A stretch of DNA of 64,000 bases from Amycolatopsis dendrobii (GCF_014145675.1 NZ_JACGZW010000008.1:186001-250000); one strand, 5' to 3'; shown: positions 1-9,917, counted from the stretch's first letter. The notes: generated by a model not told the origin, from the letters alone. Numbers and translations: made by a program.

Positions 1-441
1 CCCGTTGAGCCCCAATGCCTTGGTGCGCAAGGAAGGTTCCGGAAACGCGGCGGTCAGCAGCGCGAGCGCGGCCGGGGTGACCGCGGCGGTGGCCAGGCCC
101 TGCAGCGTCCGGGCCACGAGCAGCACCGCGGGCGAACCGGCGAGGCCGCCGACCGCCGAGGCGGCCGCGAGCACGGCCATCCCGGCGGCGAAGATCCGGC
201 GGCGGCCGAGGTGATCGCCGACGCGGCCGAACATCAGCGTGCAGCCGGCCGCGCACAGCGCGAACGTGGTGGTGATCCATTGCAGATCGCCGGAGAGAAA
301 GCCGAGGTCCGCCCCGACCCGCGGGAGCGCGACGTTCAGCACGGAGAAATCCGCCGCCAGCATGAACTGCGCGGCCAGCAGGACCACGAGCACCATCACG
401 CGGCGGCCGGTCAGGCGGACGTGAGCCGTATCGGTCGTCAT
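1..441 (-). CDS. MFS drug exporter, DHA2 (EmrB/QacA) type, partial
   Basis: The reading frame starts with ATG at 441 and runs off the left edge, so only the first 147 residues are seen. The N-terminus (MTTDTAHVRLTGRRVM) is followed by a hydrophobic helix, then a DFSVLNVALPRVG stretch and a loop FGRVGDHLGRRRIF, the A-motif between helices 2 and 3 of DHA2 exporters such as QacA/EmrB. Drug-proton antiport at the cytoplasmic membrane is the family role; the substrate cannot be told. The XRE regulator immediately upstream on the same strand (stop at 517) probably controls it, and an 11-bp palindrome lies between them. Confidence 0.85.
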   Translation of the reverse strand, partial: MTTDTAHVRLTGRRVMVLVVLLAAQFMLAADFSVLNVALPRVGADLGFLSGDLQWITTTFALCAAGCTLMFGRVGDHLGRRRIFAAGMAVLAAASAVGGLAGSPAVLLVARTLQGLATAAVTPAALALLTAAFPEPSLRTKALGLNG

Positions 442-494
442 GCGGCCAGATTCGCGGCCGGCGCCGGAAACAGCCAGATCCCCGCTGTGACTAG

Positions 495-505
495 CACTGC
501 CAGTG
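495..505. promoter_or_regulatory. Palindrome in the MFS promoter region
   Basis: CACTGCCAGTG is an 11-bp perfect inverted repeat inside a longer imperfect dyad, in the 75-bp gap between the regulator stop and the exporter start. Position suggests an operator for the adjacent XRE-type regulator; this is inference. Confidence 0.4.
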
Positions 506-516
506 TCAGGCTGGGA

Positions 517-1356
517 TCAGCTGAGATCAGTGGCCAGCAGCTTCACCGCAGCCTCATGCGCCGAGTCCGGCGCGGCGTGATATATCTTCAGAACAGTTCC
601 GTCGCCCAGCTCAGCCGATTGGTACATCAGCTCGAACTCCCCCACCGTCGGATGCCGGAACGTTTTCACCCCGGCCGTGCAATTCCCGACCGTCTGGCCG
701 ACCCACAGCTTCGCGAATTCCGGGCTGGCCATCGTCAGCTCGCCGATCAGCTCGGCCAGCCGCGGGTCGTGCCGGTGGTCCGCGGCGATGTACCGCAGGT
801 AGGAGACGTTCTGCTGCGCCTCCAGCGGCCAGTCCGCGTACAGCGCGCGGACGTTGTCGTCGAGGAAGTTCAGTTTGACGACATTCGGCCGGTCCCGGTC
901 CGGCGCGGCGAAATCGAGATGGGCGGCGAACAGTTTGTGGAACAGCGAATTCCACGCCAGGATGTCGCAGCGGAAATTCAGCACCGCGACCGCCGCGGCG
1001 CCGAGGGTGTTCACCAGCATGCGGGTGTGCGGGGTCAGTTCGTCGGTCGTGGCCGGGCGCACCGGCGGGGCGGGCGCGGTCGTGCCGATCTTGAGCAGGT
1101 GCGCTTCCTCGGCCGCGCTCAGGTCCAGCGCGCGGGCGATCGCGGACAGGACTTCCGGCGACGCGTGCGCGGTCTGCGCCTGTTCGAGCCGGGTGTAGTA
1201 GGTCGAACTGACCCCGGCGAGCGCGGCGACCTCCTCCCGCCGGAGTCCGGGCACTCGCCGGGACCCGCGGCTGACCAGGCCGATTTCGGCGGGTTGGAGG
1301 CGCTCGCGCATCCGTCGCAGATAGCTTCCGAGGTCGGTGTTCACAGGCTCTGGCAC
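517..1356 (-). CDS. XRE-family regulator with MmyB-like ligand domain
   Basis: A protein of about 279 residues with an N-terminal helix-turn-helix (PGLRREEVAALAGVSSTYYT, near residues 35-55) and a C-terminal MmyB-like domain of about 170 residues. This is the common actinobacterial layout of small-molecule-responsive XRE regulators. GTG at 1356 was chosen as start because a GGATGGA stretch lies just upstream; GTG at 1344 (VNTDLG) is an alternative. It lies between two MFS transporters on the same strand and is the likely local regulator of the downstream one. The paralogue at 6671 has the same architecture. Confidence 0.85.
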   Translation of the reverse strand: MPEPVNTDLGSYLRRMRERLQPAEIGLVSRGSRRVPGLRREEVAALAGVSSTYYTRLEQAQTAHASPEVLSAIARALDLSAAEEAHLLKIGTTAPAPPVRPATTDELTPHTRMLVNTLGAAAVAVLNFRCDILAWNSLFHKLFAAHLDFAAPDRDRPNVVKLNFLDDNVRALYADWPLEAQQNVSYLRYIAADHRHDPRLAELIGELTMASPEFAKLWVGQTVGNCTAGVKTFRHPTVGEFELMYQSAELGDGTVLKIYHAAPDSAHEAAVKLLATDLS

Positions 1357-1388
1357 GGTTCCATCCAAGATCTCCCGCGACCGCGGCG

Positions 1389-2567
1389 TCAAGCGTCCCG
1401 CGCGGGGAAGCCGTGCCGTCGGGCAAGCAGGACGACCGCCAGGACCGGCGCCATCAACGCCAGCACAGCCCAGGGGAAGGAGCCGCTGCCAGCCGCGTCG
1501 AGCAGCACCCCGCCGACGACGCCGCCGGCGGCCATCGCGGCGTTCCACAGCGTCACGAGCATCGCTTGCACAGTGTCCGCGGACTCGCCGCCTGCCTCGC
1601 CGGCCGCGGTTTGCAGGAGCGTCGGCACGCCGCCCCAGCCGAGACCCCACAGCGCGGCGGCCGCGTAGACCAGCGCCGGTTCGGTCGCGAGCAACGCCGC
1701 GGCGACGGCGACCAGCAGCGCACTGACGACCGTCAGCAACCGCAGCCGCCGGTGGATCTGCGCGCCGACGATCCAGATGCTCGCGATCGAGGCGAGGCCG
1801 AACGTCAGCAGGACCAGGTCGGTGTCGCCGCCCAGGTCCAGGCCGGTGAGGAAGGTGGCGAGGTAGGCGTACAGAACGGTGTGCGCCAGCACGAACACCA
1901 GCGTGACGAACAGGACCGCCGCGACTCCGGGGATCCGCAGCGCGGGCAGCATTTTCGGACGCGCTCCCCCGGGCTGGCCGGGGAAGTCCGGCACAGCCAC
2001 GACGATCCAGGCCAGCAACACCGCCGTGAGCACAGTCATAGCGAGGAACGCGGTGCGCCAGCCGGTCAACTGGCCGACGAAGGTCCCGGCGGGCACGCCC
2101 AGGCACAGTGCGACGGGGATACCAGCCATGGCGATGGCAATGGCACGCCCCTGCAGAGCGGGTTCGGCGAGGCGCCGGGCGTACCCGGCCAGCAGCGCCC
2201 ACGCGAGACCGGCGGCGACGCCCGCGACGAACCGCGCGACCATCGTCACGCCGTACTCCGACGACACGGCGGTGACGGTGTTGGCCACGGCGAATCCGGC
2301 CATCGCGGTCAGGAGCAACCGTTTGCGTCGCCAGCCGGCGGTGACAGTGGACAGCGGGATCGCGGTCAGCACAGTGCCCAGCGCGTAGACCGTGACGGTC
2401 TGCCCGGTCGCGGATTGGCTGACGCCGAGCGAGCCGCTCATTGCGGGCAGCAGACCGGCCGGCAGCGTCTCGGTGAGGCTGGTGACGAACACCGCGGTGG
2501 CGAGGGACAGCAGCGCGAAAAGCGGAAGCCGCTGAGTCGGCGCGACGGCGGCTGAAGTGGGGCTCAT
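1389..2567 (-). CDS. MFS transporter, DHA1 (AraJ/Cmx-like)
   Basis: A 392-residue protein with about twelve hydrophobic helices. It begins MSPTSAAVAPTQRLPLFALL and has the motif TETLPAGLLPAMSGSLGVS typical of AraJ/NepI/Cmx-type exporters, plus GIPVALCLGVPAGTFVG (motif C, antiporter signature). It would be an export pump of the cytoplasmic membrane with unknown substrate (drug, sugar or nucleoside are family options). It is divergent from the SARP regulator at 2652, with an 84-bp shared promoter gap, and it precedes the XRE gene by 32 bp. Confidence 0.87.
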   Translation of the reverse strand: MSPTSAAVAPTQRLPLFALLSLATAVFVTSLTETLPAGLLPAMSGSLGVSQSATGQTVTVYALGTVLTAIPLSTVTAGWRRKRLLLTAMAGFAVANTVTAVSSEYGVTMVARFVAGVAAGLAWALLAGYARRLAEPALQGRAIAIAMAGIPVALCLGVPAGTFVGQLTGWRTAFLAMTVLTAVLLAWIVVAVPDFPGQPGGARPKMLPALRIPGVAAVLFVTLVFVLAHTVLYAYLATFLTGLDLGGDTDLVLLTFGLASIASIWIVGAQIHRRLRLLTVVSALLVAVAAALLATEPALVYAAAALWGLGWGGVPTLLQTAAGEAGGESADTVQAMLVTLWNAAMAAGGVVGGVLLDAAGSGSFPWAVLALMAPVLAVVLLARRHGFPARDA

Positions 2568-2651
2568 GCGCCCACAGTGCGGACCGGGCCTTCGGGAATG
2601 CTTACGATCGACTGACGGTGGGGCTGACGGCGCGAACAGGGGGGGCGACGC

Positions 2652-5642
2652 GTGCGGTTCGGGGTGCTCGGCCCGCTCGCGGTATGGGACGAGACAGGCG
2701 CACCAGTCACCGTGCCCGAAGCGAAAGTCCGCGCCCTGCTCGCGACACTCCTGGCCCGCGACGGCGGACCGGTCGCCCCGGACCGGCTGATCCAGGACCT
2801 CTGGGGCGATCGCCCGCCTGGCAAACCGGCCGGCGCGTTGCAGGCCAAGGTGTCGCAGCTGCGCCGGATCGTCGGCCGGGAAGGCGTCGAGCGGCAGCCG
2901 ACGGGCTACCGGCTGCGGATCGACCGCTCCGACGCCGCCCAGTTCCGCGACCTCGTCGCCCGGGCTCGCGCGACGACAGACCCCCGAGCCCGGGCGGCGC
3001 GCTTCGCCGAAGCCCTCGGCCTGTGGCGAGGCGAGCCGTTCGCCGACTTCGCCGACGAGGAGTTCGCGAGACCGGCCGCGCACCGGCTGGCCGAGCTACG
3101 CCTGGCCGCGGTGGAAGAACGAGCTGCGGCCCAGGTCGAAGCAGGCGACTACTCCCCCGCGGACGATCTGGCGGACGTCATCGCGCGGCACCCGCTGCGG
3201 GAAGGCTTGCGAGCAGCGCACATGCGCGCGCTCTACCTGCGCGGACGGCAGAGCGAAGCCCTTGCGTCCTATACCGGTCTCCGCACCCGCCTCGCCGAGG
3301 AACTGGGCGTCGACCCGGGGCCGGAGCTGCGCGCGCTGTACGAATCGCTGCTCCGCCAGGACCCCGGACTGGCCGCCGGACCACACGGCAACCTTCCCCG
3401 TCCGTTGACGCCGCTGGTCGGCCGGGAAGCGGCCCTGGCCCGGCTGACCGGGTCGCCGGCCAGGCTGGTGACGCTCACCGGGCCGGGCGGGGTCGGCAAG
3501 TCCCGGCTGGCGGTGGCCGCGGCGGGTTCTCCCCGAAGCGCCCCGGACGGCGTGTGGCTGGTCGAATTCGCGGGCGTGCGCGGCTCCGCGGCCGATCTCG
3601 CCGAGACGGTCGCCGCCGCGCTCGGAATCCGTGACTCGGCCGACGCCGCCTCCCCGGCCCAACGACTCGCCGCCGCCCTGCGCGACCGGCGGATGCTGCT
3701 CGTCCTGGACAACTGCGAACACGTCGTCGACGCCGCCGCCGAACTCGTCACAACACTTCTCCGCGCCACCGGCGACCTGCGGATCCTCGTCACCAGCCAG
3801 GAACCGCTCGGCCTGCCCGGCGAGACCGTGTTCGCCGTCGAGCCGCTGCCGCCCGCCGATGCCGTGCGGTTGTTCACCGAACGCGCCACCGCCGCCGCCC
3901 CGGATTTCACCGGCGACGCCGACACGATCGCCGAAATCTGCCGTCGCCTCGACGGCCTCCCGCTCGCGCTGGAACTCGCGGCCACCCGCGTGCGCGGCCT
4001 GGGCGTGCGGGAACTGGCCGCCCGGCTCAACGACCGGTTCGCCGTGCTGACCCGAGGCTCGCGCGGCGCGCCGGCACGGCAGCAGACCTTGCGCGCGGTG
4101 CTCGACTGGAGCTGGGAACTGCTCAGCGAACCGGAGCGGACCGTCCTCAGCAGACTGGCCGTCCATCGCGACAGTTTCGATCTCGCCGCCGCCGAAGCGG
4201 TCTGCGCGGGAGACGGCGACGTGGTCGATCTCGTGCTCCGGCTGGTAGACCGGTCGCTGGTCTCCGTCGCGAATGGACCGTCCGGGATCCGGTACCGGTT
4301 GCTGGAATCCGTTGCCGCGTATGCCGTCGAGCGGTTGGCGGATCCGGCTGCCACGCGCGGCCGGCACCTGCGGCACTACCTCGAAATCGCCGAGAACGCC
4401 CGACTGCACGGCACCGGACAACGGATGTGGCTCGCCCGGCTGGACGCCGAAGCGGGCAACCTGCGCGCGGCCCTGGACGAGGCCGTCTGCCGGTCGCCCG
4501 CCGAGGCAGTACGGCTCGCGACGGCGCTGTCCTGGTGGTGGCTGCTGCGCGGCAGGCTCGCCGAGGGCCGCCGGATGCTGTCCGCCGTGCTCCAGGTCGC
4601 CGGGCCGAATCCGGATCTCACCGTCCTCAATGGATCGTTCGCCCTGCTGACCGGCGAACCAGCCCCGCCCGATTCCCCGGGCAGCGTCCGCGCACTATGG
4701 CTGCGCGCCTACAGCCTGTTCAGCGTCGGCGACCTCGCCGCCAGCCGCGAAGTCAACGCGCGTGCACTGGCGGCTGCCGAGGACGACGAATGGGGCACCG
4801 CCGCGGCGCTCAGCCTGCGCGCGATGCTCAGCCTGGTCCGCGGCGATCTCGCCGGACTCGGCCGCGACGGTCTGCGCAGCGCCGAGATTTTCCGCCGCCT
4901 CGGCGACCGGTGGGGCGAGATGCAGACCATCCCGCCGCTCGCCGCGCTCGCCGAAATCAAGGGCGACTACGCCGAAGCCGCGCGCCGCCAGCACGAAGGG
5001 CTCGCCATCGCGCGCGAACTGGACTTGCAGGCGGAAGTGTCCGCGAGACTGTCCGGCCTCGGCCGCCTGGCACTGCTTGAACGCGACTGGCAACGAGCCC
5101 GCGACTTGCACGAACAAGCCCTCCGCAGCGCGGCCGCGCACGGCTACGCCTACGGCCGGATCCACGCCGAAATGGGCCTCGCGCTGGGCGCCCGCCGCTC
5201 CGGCGATCTTGACGCCGCCGAACGCCACCTGACCCGCATCCGCGACGAATACCGCGGTCTGTCCTCGACGGCGGGCGACCATTTGCTGTACGCGGAACTC
5301 GGTTTCGTCGCCGAACTCCGGGGAGATGCGGTGCAGGCGAAGAGATATCACCGGCAAGGTCTGGAATACGCGCGAATGCTCGCCGAGCCGCGGGCTTTCG
5401 CGTTGTCGCTGGAGGGATTGGCGGGCACGGCGGTTCCGGAAACCGCGGCGTTGCTGCTCGGTGCCGCCGACGCCGCGCGACGCAGTGTCGGCGCACCGCT
5501 CCCGCCCGCCGAGCGCGGCGACGTCGACCGGATCACCGAAGCGGCGCAACGGGTTCTCGGCGCATCCGCCTTCGCCGCGATCTTCGAGCGCGGCACCCGG
5601 TTGCCGGTCGAGGACGCCGCCGCGGTCGCTTCTGGACGGTAG
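2652..5642 (+). CDS. SARP/AfsR-family regulator with NB-ARC ATPase and TPR-like domain
   Basis: A 996-residue protein. Residues 1-95 form an OmpR-type winged helix and about 100-245 a BTAD helical domain; together these define SARP activators. Next comes an NTPase domain with a P-loop GPGGVGKS at 277-284 and a Walker B region (MLLVLDNCEHV), then an alpha-helical repeat region to the C-terminus. GTG at 2652 follows a GGGGG-rich ribosome site. Such large SARPs bind direct repeats near -35 elements. No biosynthetic cluster lies next to it, so the target is unknown; the divergent MFS gene is the nearest candidate. Confidence 0.88.
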   Translation: MRFGVLGPLAVWDETGAPVTVPEAKVRALLATLLARDGGPVAPDRLIQDLWGDRPPGKPAGALQAKVSQLRRIVGREGVERQPTGYRLRIDRSDAAQFRDLVARARATTDPRARAARFAEALGLWRGEPFADFADEEFARPAAHRLAELRLAAVEERAAAQVEAGDYSPADDLADVIARHPLREGLRAAHMRALYLRGRQSEALASYTGLRTRLAEELGVDPGPELRALYESLLRQDPGLAAGPHGNLPRPLTPLVGREAALARLTGSPARLVTLTGPGGVGKSRLAVAAAGSPRSAPDGVWLVEFAGVRGSAADLAETVAAALGIRDSADAASPAQRLAAALRDRRMLLVLDNCEHVVDAAAELVTTLLRATGDLRILVTSQEPLGLPGETVFAVEPLPPADAVRLFTERATAAAPDFTGDADTIAEICRRLDGLPLALELAATRVRGLGVRELAARLNDRFAVLTRGSRGAPARQQTLRAVLDWSWELLSEPERTVLSRLAVHRDSFDLAAAEAVCAGDGDVVDLVLRLVDRSLVSVANGPSGIRYRLLESVAAYAVERLADPAATRGRHLRHYLEIAENARLHGTGQRMWLARLDAEAGNLRAALDEAVCRSPAEAVRLATALSWWWLLRGRLAEGRRMLSAVLQVAGPNPDLTVLNGSFALLTGEPAPPDSPGSVRALWLRAYSLFSVGDLAASREVNARALAAAEDDEWGTAAALSLRAMLSLVRGDLAGLGRDGLRSAEIFRRLGDRWGEMQTIPPLAALAEIKGDYAEAARRQHEGLAIARELDLQAEVSARLSGLGRLALLERDWQRARDLHEQALRSAAAHGYAYGRIHAEMGLALGARRSGDLDAAERHLTRIRDEYRGLSSTAGDHLLYAELGFVAELRGDAVQAKRYHRQGLEYARMLAEPRAFALSLEGLAGTAVPETAALLLGAADAARRSVGAPLPPAERGDVDRITEAAQRVLGASAFAAIFERGTRLPVEDAAAVASGR

Positions 5643-5741
5643 TGCCGCCATCACCAGCACAACCGCCGCCTAGCTCCGCGCCCTCCGGCCCCGCACTCTG
5701 GCCTGAGAGCCGCACCTCGCGGCCGGACTGGAGCAGCCCCC

Positions 5742-6617
5742 GTGAAAGCACTGCGCATCACCGCCTTCGGCACCGAAGCCACCCTTGCCGACGTCCCCGC
5801 CCCGGCCCCCGGACCGGGCCAGGTCGCAGTCGACGTCGCCGCCGCGGCGGTCAACCCGCTCGACCTCAAAATCGCCTCCGGCGCCATGCACGGCTACTTC
5901 CCCGTCACCCTCCCCTACGTCCTGGGCACCGACTTCTCCGGCACGATCGCGACACCGGGCCCCGGCTGGCAGATCGGCGATCCGGTGATCGGCCGCCTGG
6001 ATCCCGGCGCCGGCGGAGCTTTCGCCGAACAGCTCGTGATCGACGCCGCACAACTGGCGCCCGCACCGGCCGGGATCAGCCTGGAAACCGCGGCAGGGCT
6101 CCCGACCGCCGCCGCGACCGCGTGGCAGGCACTGGCCGAAGTCGCGAATGTCCGCTCTGGACAGACAGTTCTCGTGCACGCCGCGGCCGGGGGCGTCGGC
6201 AGCTTCGCCGTCCAGATCGCCCGGCGCCTCGGTGCGCGCGTCGTCGCGACCGCGTCCGGTTCGGGGATCGCCATCGCGGAGAAGCTCGGCGCCGACGAGG
6301 TCCTCAACTACCGGAAGGTCGCCTTCGACCACCGGCTTCGCGGAATCGACGTCGTGCTCGACACCGTCGGCGGCGAGGTCGGGGCCCGGTCCCGGCAGGT
6401 GCTCAAACCAGGCGGACGGCTCGTGACGACTCCCGCCCCGGCCGACGGCGCCGAGTTCGTGTTCCACACCTCGGACGCGGCCCGGCTGGCGAAAGTGGCG
6501 GAACTGGACCTCGACGTGCTCGTCGACCGCACCTTCCCGCTCGCCGACGGCGCCCGAGCACTCGCCCGCCTCGCCCAAGGCCGCGCACGAGGCAAAACCC
6601 TGCTCCGCATCGCCTGA
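5742..6617 (+). CDS. NADP-dependent oxidoreductase, quinone reductase (zinc-free MDR) type
   Basis: A 291-residue medium-chain reductase. The N-terminal GroES-like fold (MKALRITAFGTEATLADVPA) precedes a nucleotide-binding motif (AAAGGVGSFAVQIARRLGA, near residues 146-164). No zinc ligands are present, which fits the quinone oxidoreductase branch that reduces quinones or enals with NADPH in the cytoplasm. It follows the SARP gene by 99 bp and is followed by an XRE regulator 53 bp downstream on the same strand, which may control it. At 291 residues it is a little shorter than the usual 310-330. Confidence 0.85.
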   Translation: MKALRITAFGTEATLADVPAPAPGPGQVAVDVAAAAVNPLDLKIASGAMHGYFPVTLPYVLGTDFSGTIATPGPGWQIGDPVIGRLDPGAGGAFAEQLVIDAAQLAPAPAGISLETAAGLPTAAATAWQALAEVANVRSGQTVLVHAAAGGVGSFAVQIARRLGARVVATASGSGIAIAEKLGADEVLNYRKVAFDHRLRGIDVVLDTVGGEVGARSRQVLKPGGRLVTTPAPADGAEFVFHTSDAARLAKVAELDLDVLVDRTFPLADGARALARLAQGRARGKTLLRIA

Positions 6618-6670
6618 GTGGTGCTGACGACGCCTGGCTGGGGCAGCGCACGCGGAGGCATAGTGGCGGC

Positions 6671-7504
6671 ATGGACCTGCGCGAACTAGGCGTGTACCTC
6701 AAATCGCGGCGCGACCGGATCAGCCCGGCGGACGTCGGCCTTTCCGCCGGTCCGCGCCGCCGGGTGGCCGGGCTGCGCCGCGACGAGGTGGCGACCCTTG
6801 CGCGTGCTTCGGTGGACTACTACGTGCAACTGGAGCAGGGCCGCGGCACCCAGCCGTCCGAGCAGATGCTCGCCGCGCTGGCCCGCGCACTGCGGCTGAC
6901 CAGCGACGAACGCGATCACCTCTACCATCTCGCCGGGCGTCCGCTGCCGCCCGCGTCGAGCGGCAGCGCGCACGTCCAGCCCGCGCTGCTCAACCTCCTC
7001 GAACAGCTGACCTCGACGCCGGCGCAGGTGATGACCGACCTCAGCGTCCCGCTCGTGCAGAACCGCCTCGCCGAGGCGCTGCTCGGCCCCGCCGCGCCCG
7101 GCGACGGTGTCCGAGCGAGCTTCGTCTGCCAGTGGTTCACCGACCCCGCCGCGCGTGCGCGGTACCACCCGGACGAACACGAGCACCAGTCGCGCGTCTT
7201 CGTCGCCGACCTGCGCGCCGCGATCGCCAAACGCGGCCGCGACGCCCTGGCCGAAGAGCTCGTGTCGACGCTGCGCGCGAGCAGCGAGGAATTCGCGCAC
7301 CTCTGGGAACAACGAGAGGTCGCCGTGCGGCGCACGGACCGCAAGCGGCTCGTCCACCCGGCGCTCGGCGTCCTGGAGCTCGACTGCATGAACCTGCTCA
7401 GCGAAGACGGCGGCCAGCGCCTCCTGTGGTTCACCGCCCCGCCGGGCAGCGACCGTCTGGAGTTGCTGGCCGCCGTCGGCACCCAGGACCTCGCTCCGCG
7501 CTAA
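6671..7504 (+). CDS. XRE-family regulator with MmyB-like ligand domain
   Basis: A 277-residue protein with an N-terminal HTH (VAGLRRDEVATLARASVDYY, near 35-55) and a C-terminal MmyB-like domain ending LGVLELDCMNLLSEDGGQR. It is a paralogue of the regulator at 517. ATG at 6671 follows TAGTGGCGGC, a weak ribosome site. It lies downstream of one quinone-reductase-like gene and ends 5 bp from the convergent end of another (7510), so an oxidoreductase-linked regulatory role is plausible but unproven. Confidence 0.83.
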   Translation: MDLRELGVYLKSRRDRISPADVGLSAGPRRRVAGLRRDEVATLARASVDYYVQLEQGRGTQPSEQMLAALARALRLTSDERDHLYHLAGRPLPPASSGSAHVQPALLNLLEQLTSTPAQVMTDLSVPLVQNRLAEALLGPAAPGDGVRASFVCQWFTDPAARARYHPDEHEHQSRVFVADLRAAIAKRGRDALAEELVSTLRASSEEFAHLWEQREVAVRRTDRKRLVHPALGVLELDCMNLLSEDGGQRLLWFTAPPGSDRLELLAAVGTQDLAPR

Positions 7505-7509
7505 GTCCG

Positions 7510-8484
7510 CTACGACCGCACAGACAGGGTGAGCTTCCCCATCGCCTTCCGGTTTTCGATGGCCTCCAACGCCTCTTGCACCTCCGCGAGCGGGTAGCTC
7601 CCGCCCAGCGGAGGCACGATCTTCCCGGAAGCCAGCTTCGGCAGCAGTTCCGCCCACTGCCCCTGCAAGTACCCCGGCCGCGGCAGCGCGTACGCGCCCC
7701 AGCCGACGCCCACGACGTCCAAGTTGTTGAGCAGCAACCGGTTGACCTTCACCTCGGGGATCGACCCGCCGGTGAATCCGATGACCAGCATCCGCCCGTC
7801 CGCGGCCAGGCAGCGCAGCGAATCGGTGAACCGGTCGCCGCCGACGACGTCCGCGATCACGTCGACGCCGCGGCCGCCGGTCGACGCTTTCACCGCGTCC
7901 TTGAAGCCGTCCGCCAGCACGTACTCGTCGGCCCCGGCGGCGACCGCCGTCTCGCCCTTCTCCGGCGTGGACACCACGCCGAGCACCTTGCCCGCGCCGA
8001 ACGCCTTCGCGACCTGGATGACCGCCGTCCCGACCCCGCCGGCCGCACCGTGCACCAGCACGGTCTCCCCGGCCGCCATCCGGCCGCGGCGGCACAGCGC
8101 GAAATGCGCGGTCAGATAGTTGAACGGAATCGCCGCCGCCTGGTCGAAGCCCAGGTCGTCCGGGATCGGGAACACCGCGTCGGCCGCGCACGCGACCTGC
8201 TCGGCGAACCCGCCCAGGAACGGCAGCGCCGCGACCCGGTCGCCGGCCTTGACCGCCGCGCCCTCCGGAGCCTCCGCCACGACCCCGGCGACCTCCGCGC
8301 CCGGGATGAACGGCAGCTCCGGCTTCACCTGGTACAGCCCGCGCGTCTGCAGCAGGTCCGGGAACGACACCCCGGCCGCGTGCACGTCGATCAGCACCTG
8401 GTCGTCAGCGCGCGCGGGCGCGTCGGCTTCGACTACCGAAACGGTCGACGGGCCTTCGAGGTCCTTGATGTGTACGGCTTTCAT
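7510..8484 (-). CDS. NADPH:quinone oxidoreductase
   Basis: A 324-residue zinc-free medium-chain reductase (MKAVHIKDLEGPSTVSVVEA), with HAAGVSFPDLLQTRGLYQ in the catalytic domain and HGAAGGVGTAVIQVAKAFGA as the NADPH-binding motif near residue 150. It closely resembles actinobacterial NADPH:quinone oxidoreductases that act in the cytosol. The start is preceded by CCAGGAGAAACGC. It lies 14 bp downstream of pntB on the same strand and so may be cotranscribed with the transhydrogenase, which would supply its NADPH. Confidence 0.88.
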   Translation of the reverse strand: MKAVHIKDLEGPSTVSVVEADAPARADDQVLIDVHAAGVSFPDLLQTRGLYQVKPELPFIPGAEVAGVVAEAPEGAAVKAGDRVAALPFLGGFAEQVACAADAVFPIPDDLGFDQAAAIPFNYLTAHFALCRRGRMAAGETVLVHGAAGGVGTAVIQVAKAFGAGKVLGVVSTPEKGETAVAAGADEYVLADGFKDAVKASTGGRGVDVIADVVGGDRFTDSLRCLAADGRMLVIGFTGGSIPEVKVNRLLLNNLDVVGVGWGAYALPRPGYLQGQWAELLPKLASGKIVPPLGGSYPLAEVQEALEAIENRKAMGKLTLSVRS

Positions 8485-8498
8485 GCGTTTCTCCTGGT

Positions 8499-9917
8499 TC
8501 ACAGCGCGGCGAGGATGTCGTTGACCCGGTCTTTGGCGTCGCCGAAGAGCATCGCCGAGTTTTCCCGGAAGAACAGCGGGTTCTGCACGCCCGCGTAGCC
8601 CGAGGCCATCGACCGCTTGAACACGACGACGTTCTCGGCTTCCCACACCGTCAGCACCGGCATGCCCGCGATCGGGCTGCCCGGGTCCTCGGCCGCGGCC
8701 GGGTTGACGGTGTCGTTCGCGCCGATCACCAGCACCACGTCGGTGTCGGCGAAATCGTCGTTGATCTCGTCCAGTTCCAGCACGATGTCATACGGCACCT
8801 TCGCCTCGGCCAGCAGCACGTTCATGTGCCCGGGCAGACGTCCGGCGACCGGGTGGATGCCGAACCGGACTTCGATGCCCTTGTCGCGCAGTTTCCGGGT
8901 CAGCTCGGCCACGCCGTACTGGGCCTGCGCGACCGCCATCCCGTAGCCCGGCGTGATGATCACCCGCGACGCGGCCGTCAGCAGTTCCGCCGCGCCCTCG
9001 GCGTTGATTTCCCGGTGCTCGCCGTAATCCTTGTCCCCGGACGGTCCGGCCTCGATGCCGAATCCGCCCGCGATCACCGAGATGAACGACCGGTTCATCG
9101 CCTTGCACATGATGTAGGACAGGTACGCACCCGACGAGCCGACCAACGCGCCGGTGATGATCAGCAGGTCGTTCTCCAGCAGGAAGCCCGACGCCGCCGC
9201 GGCCCAGCCCGAATAGCTGTTCAGCATCGACACGACCACCGGCATGTCCCCGCCGCCGATCGAGGCGACCAGGTGCCACCCCAGCGCCAACGCCAGCACG
9301 GTGACCACGATCAGCAGCCACAGCGCCGGGCTCGCGACGAACCACGCGGTGAACGCCACGAACAAAACCAGGGCGCCGAGGTTGAGGAAGTTCTTGCCCG
9401 GCAGCATCAACGGCGCGGACTTGATCTTCGCCGACAGCTTCAGGTTCGCCACGATCGACCCGGTGAACGTCACCGCGCCGATGAACACCCCGATGAACAC
9501 CTCGGCGTGGTGAATTCCCAGCGTGCCCAGGGAATCGAGGTGCTGCGCCTCGCCGCCGGCGGGATCGTCTTCGACTTGCAGGTACCCGTTCCAGCCCACC
9601 AGCACCGCGGCGAGACCGACGAACGAATGCAGCAGGGCGATCAGCTCGGGCATCCCGGTCATCTCGACCACGGCCGCCCGGCGCAACCCGATCCCCGCGC
9701 CGATCACCATCGCGATGATCATCAACGCGATCGAGGTGCCGGTGATCTCCCCGGACACCGCCTGCGCGATCGTCGCGATCAGCGCGACGACCATCCCGGC
9801 GATGCCGAAATAGTTCCCGACCCGCGCGGTCTCGTGCCGGGACAGCCCGGCCAGCGCGAGAATGAACAACAGCCCGGCCACGATGTAGGCGGCCTGGCTC
9901 GCAGTGTGCACAGTCAT
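8499..9917 (-). CDS. pntB: NAD(P) transhydrogenase subunit beta
   Basis: A 472-residue membrane protein. About eight to nine helices in the first 270 residues form part of the proton channel. The C-terminal third is the NADP(H)-binding domain III, with the hallmark ITPGYGMAVAQAQYGVAELT and VIGANDTVNPAA. With PntA it couples inward proton flow to reduction of NADP by NADH, which suits the NADPH demand of steroid and other oxidative catabolism. It starts 19 bp after the pntA stop, as part of the pntAB operon. Confidence 0.96.
   Translation of the reverse strand: MTVHTASQAAYIVAGLLFILALAGLSRHETARVGNYFGIAGMVVALIATIAQAVSGEITGTSIALMIIAMVIGAGIGLRRAAVVEMTGMPELIALLHSFVGLAAVLVGWNGYLQVEDDPAGGEAQHLDSLGTLGIHHAEVFIGVFIGAVTFTGSIVANLKLSAKIKSAPLMLPGKNFLNLGALVLFVAFTAWFVASPALWLLIVVTVLALALGWHLVASIGGGDMPVVVSMLNSYSGWAAAASGFLLENDLLIITGALVGSSGAYLSYIMCKAMNRSFISVIAGGFGIEAGPSGDKDYGEHREINAEGAAELLTAASRVIITPGYGMAVAQAQYGVAELTRKLRDKGIEVRFGIHPVAGRLPGHMNVLLAEAKVPYDIVLELDEINDDFADTDVVLVIGANDTVNPAAAEDPGSPIAGMPVLTVWEAENVVVFKRSMASGYAGVQNPLFFRENSAMLFGDAKDRVNDILAAL

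Noticed and set aside
2652..5642. SARP regulator as sign of an antibiotic gene cluster
   Set aside because: No PKS, NRPS, terpene or other biosynthetic core gene lies nearby.
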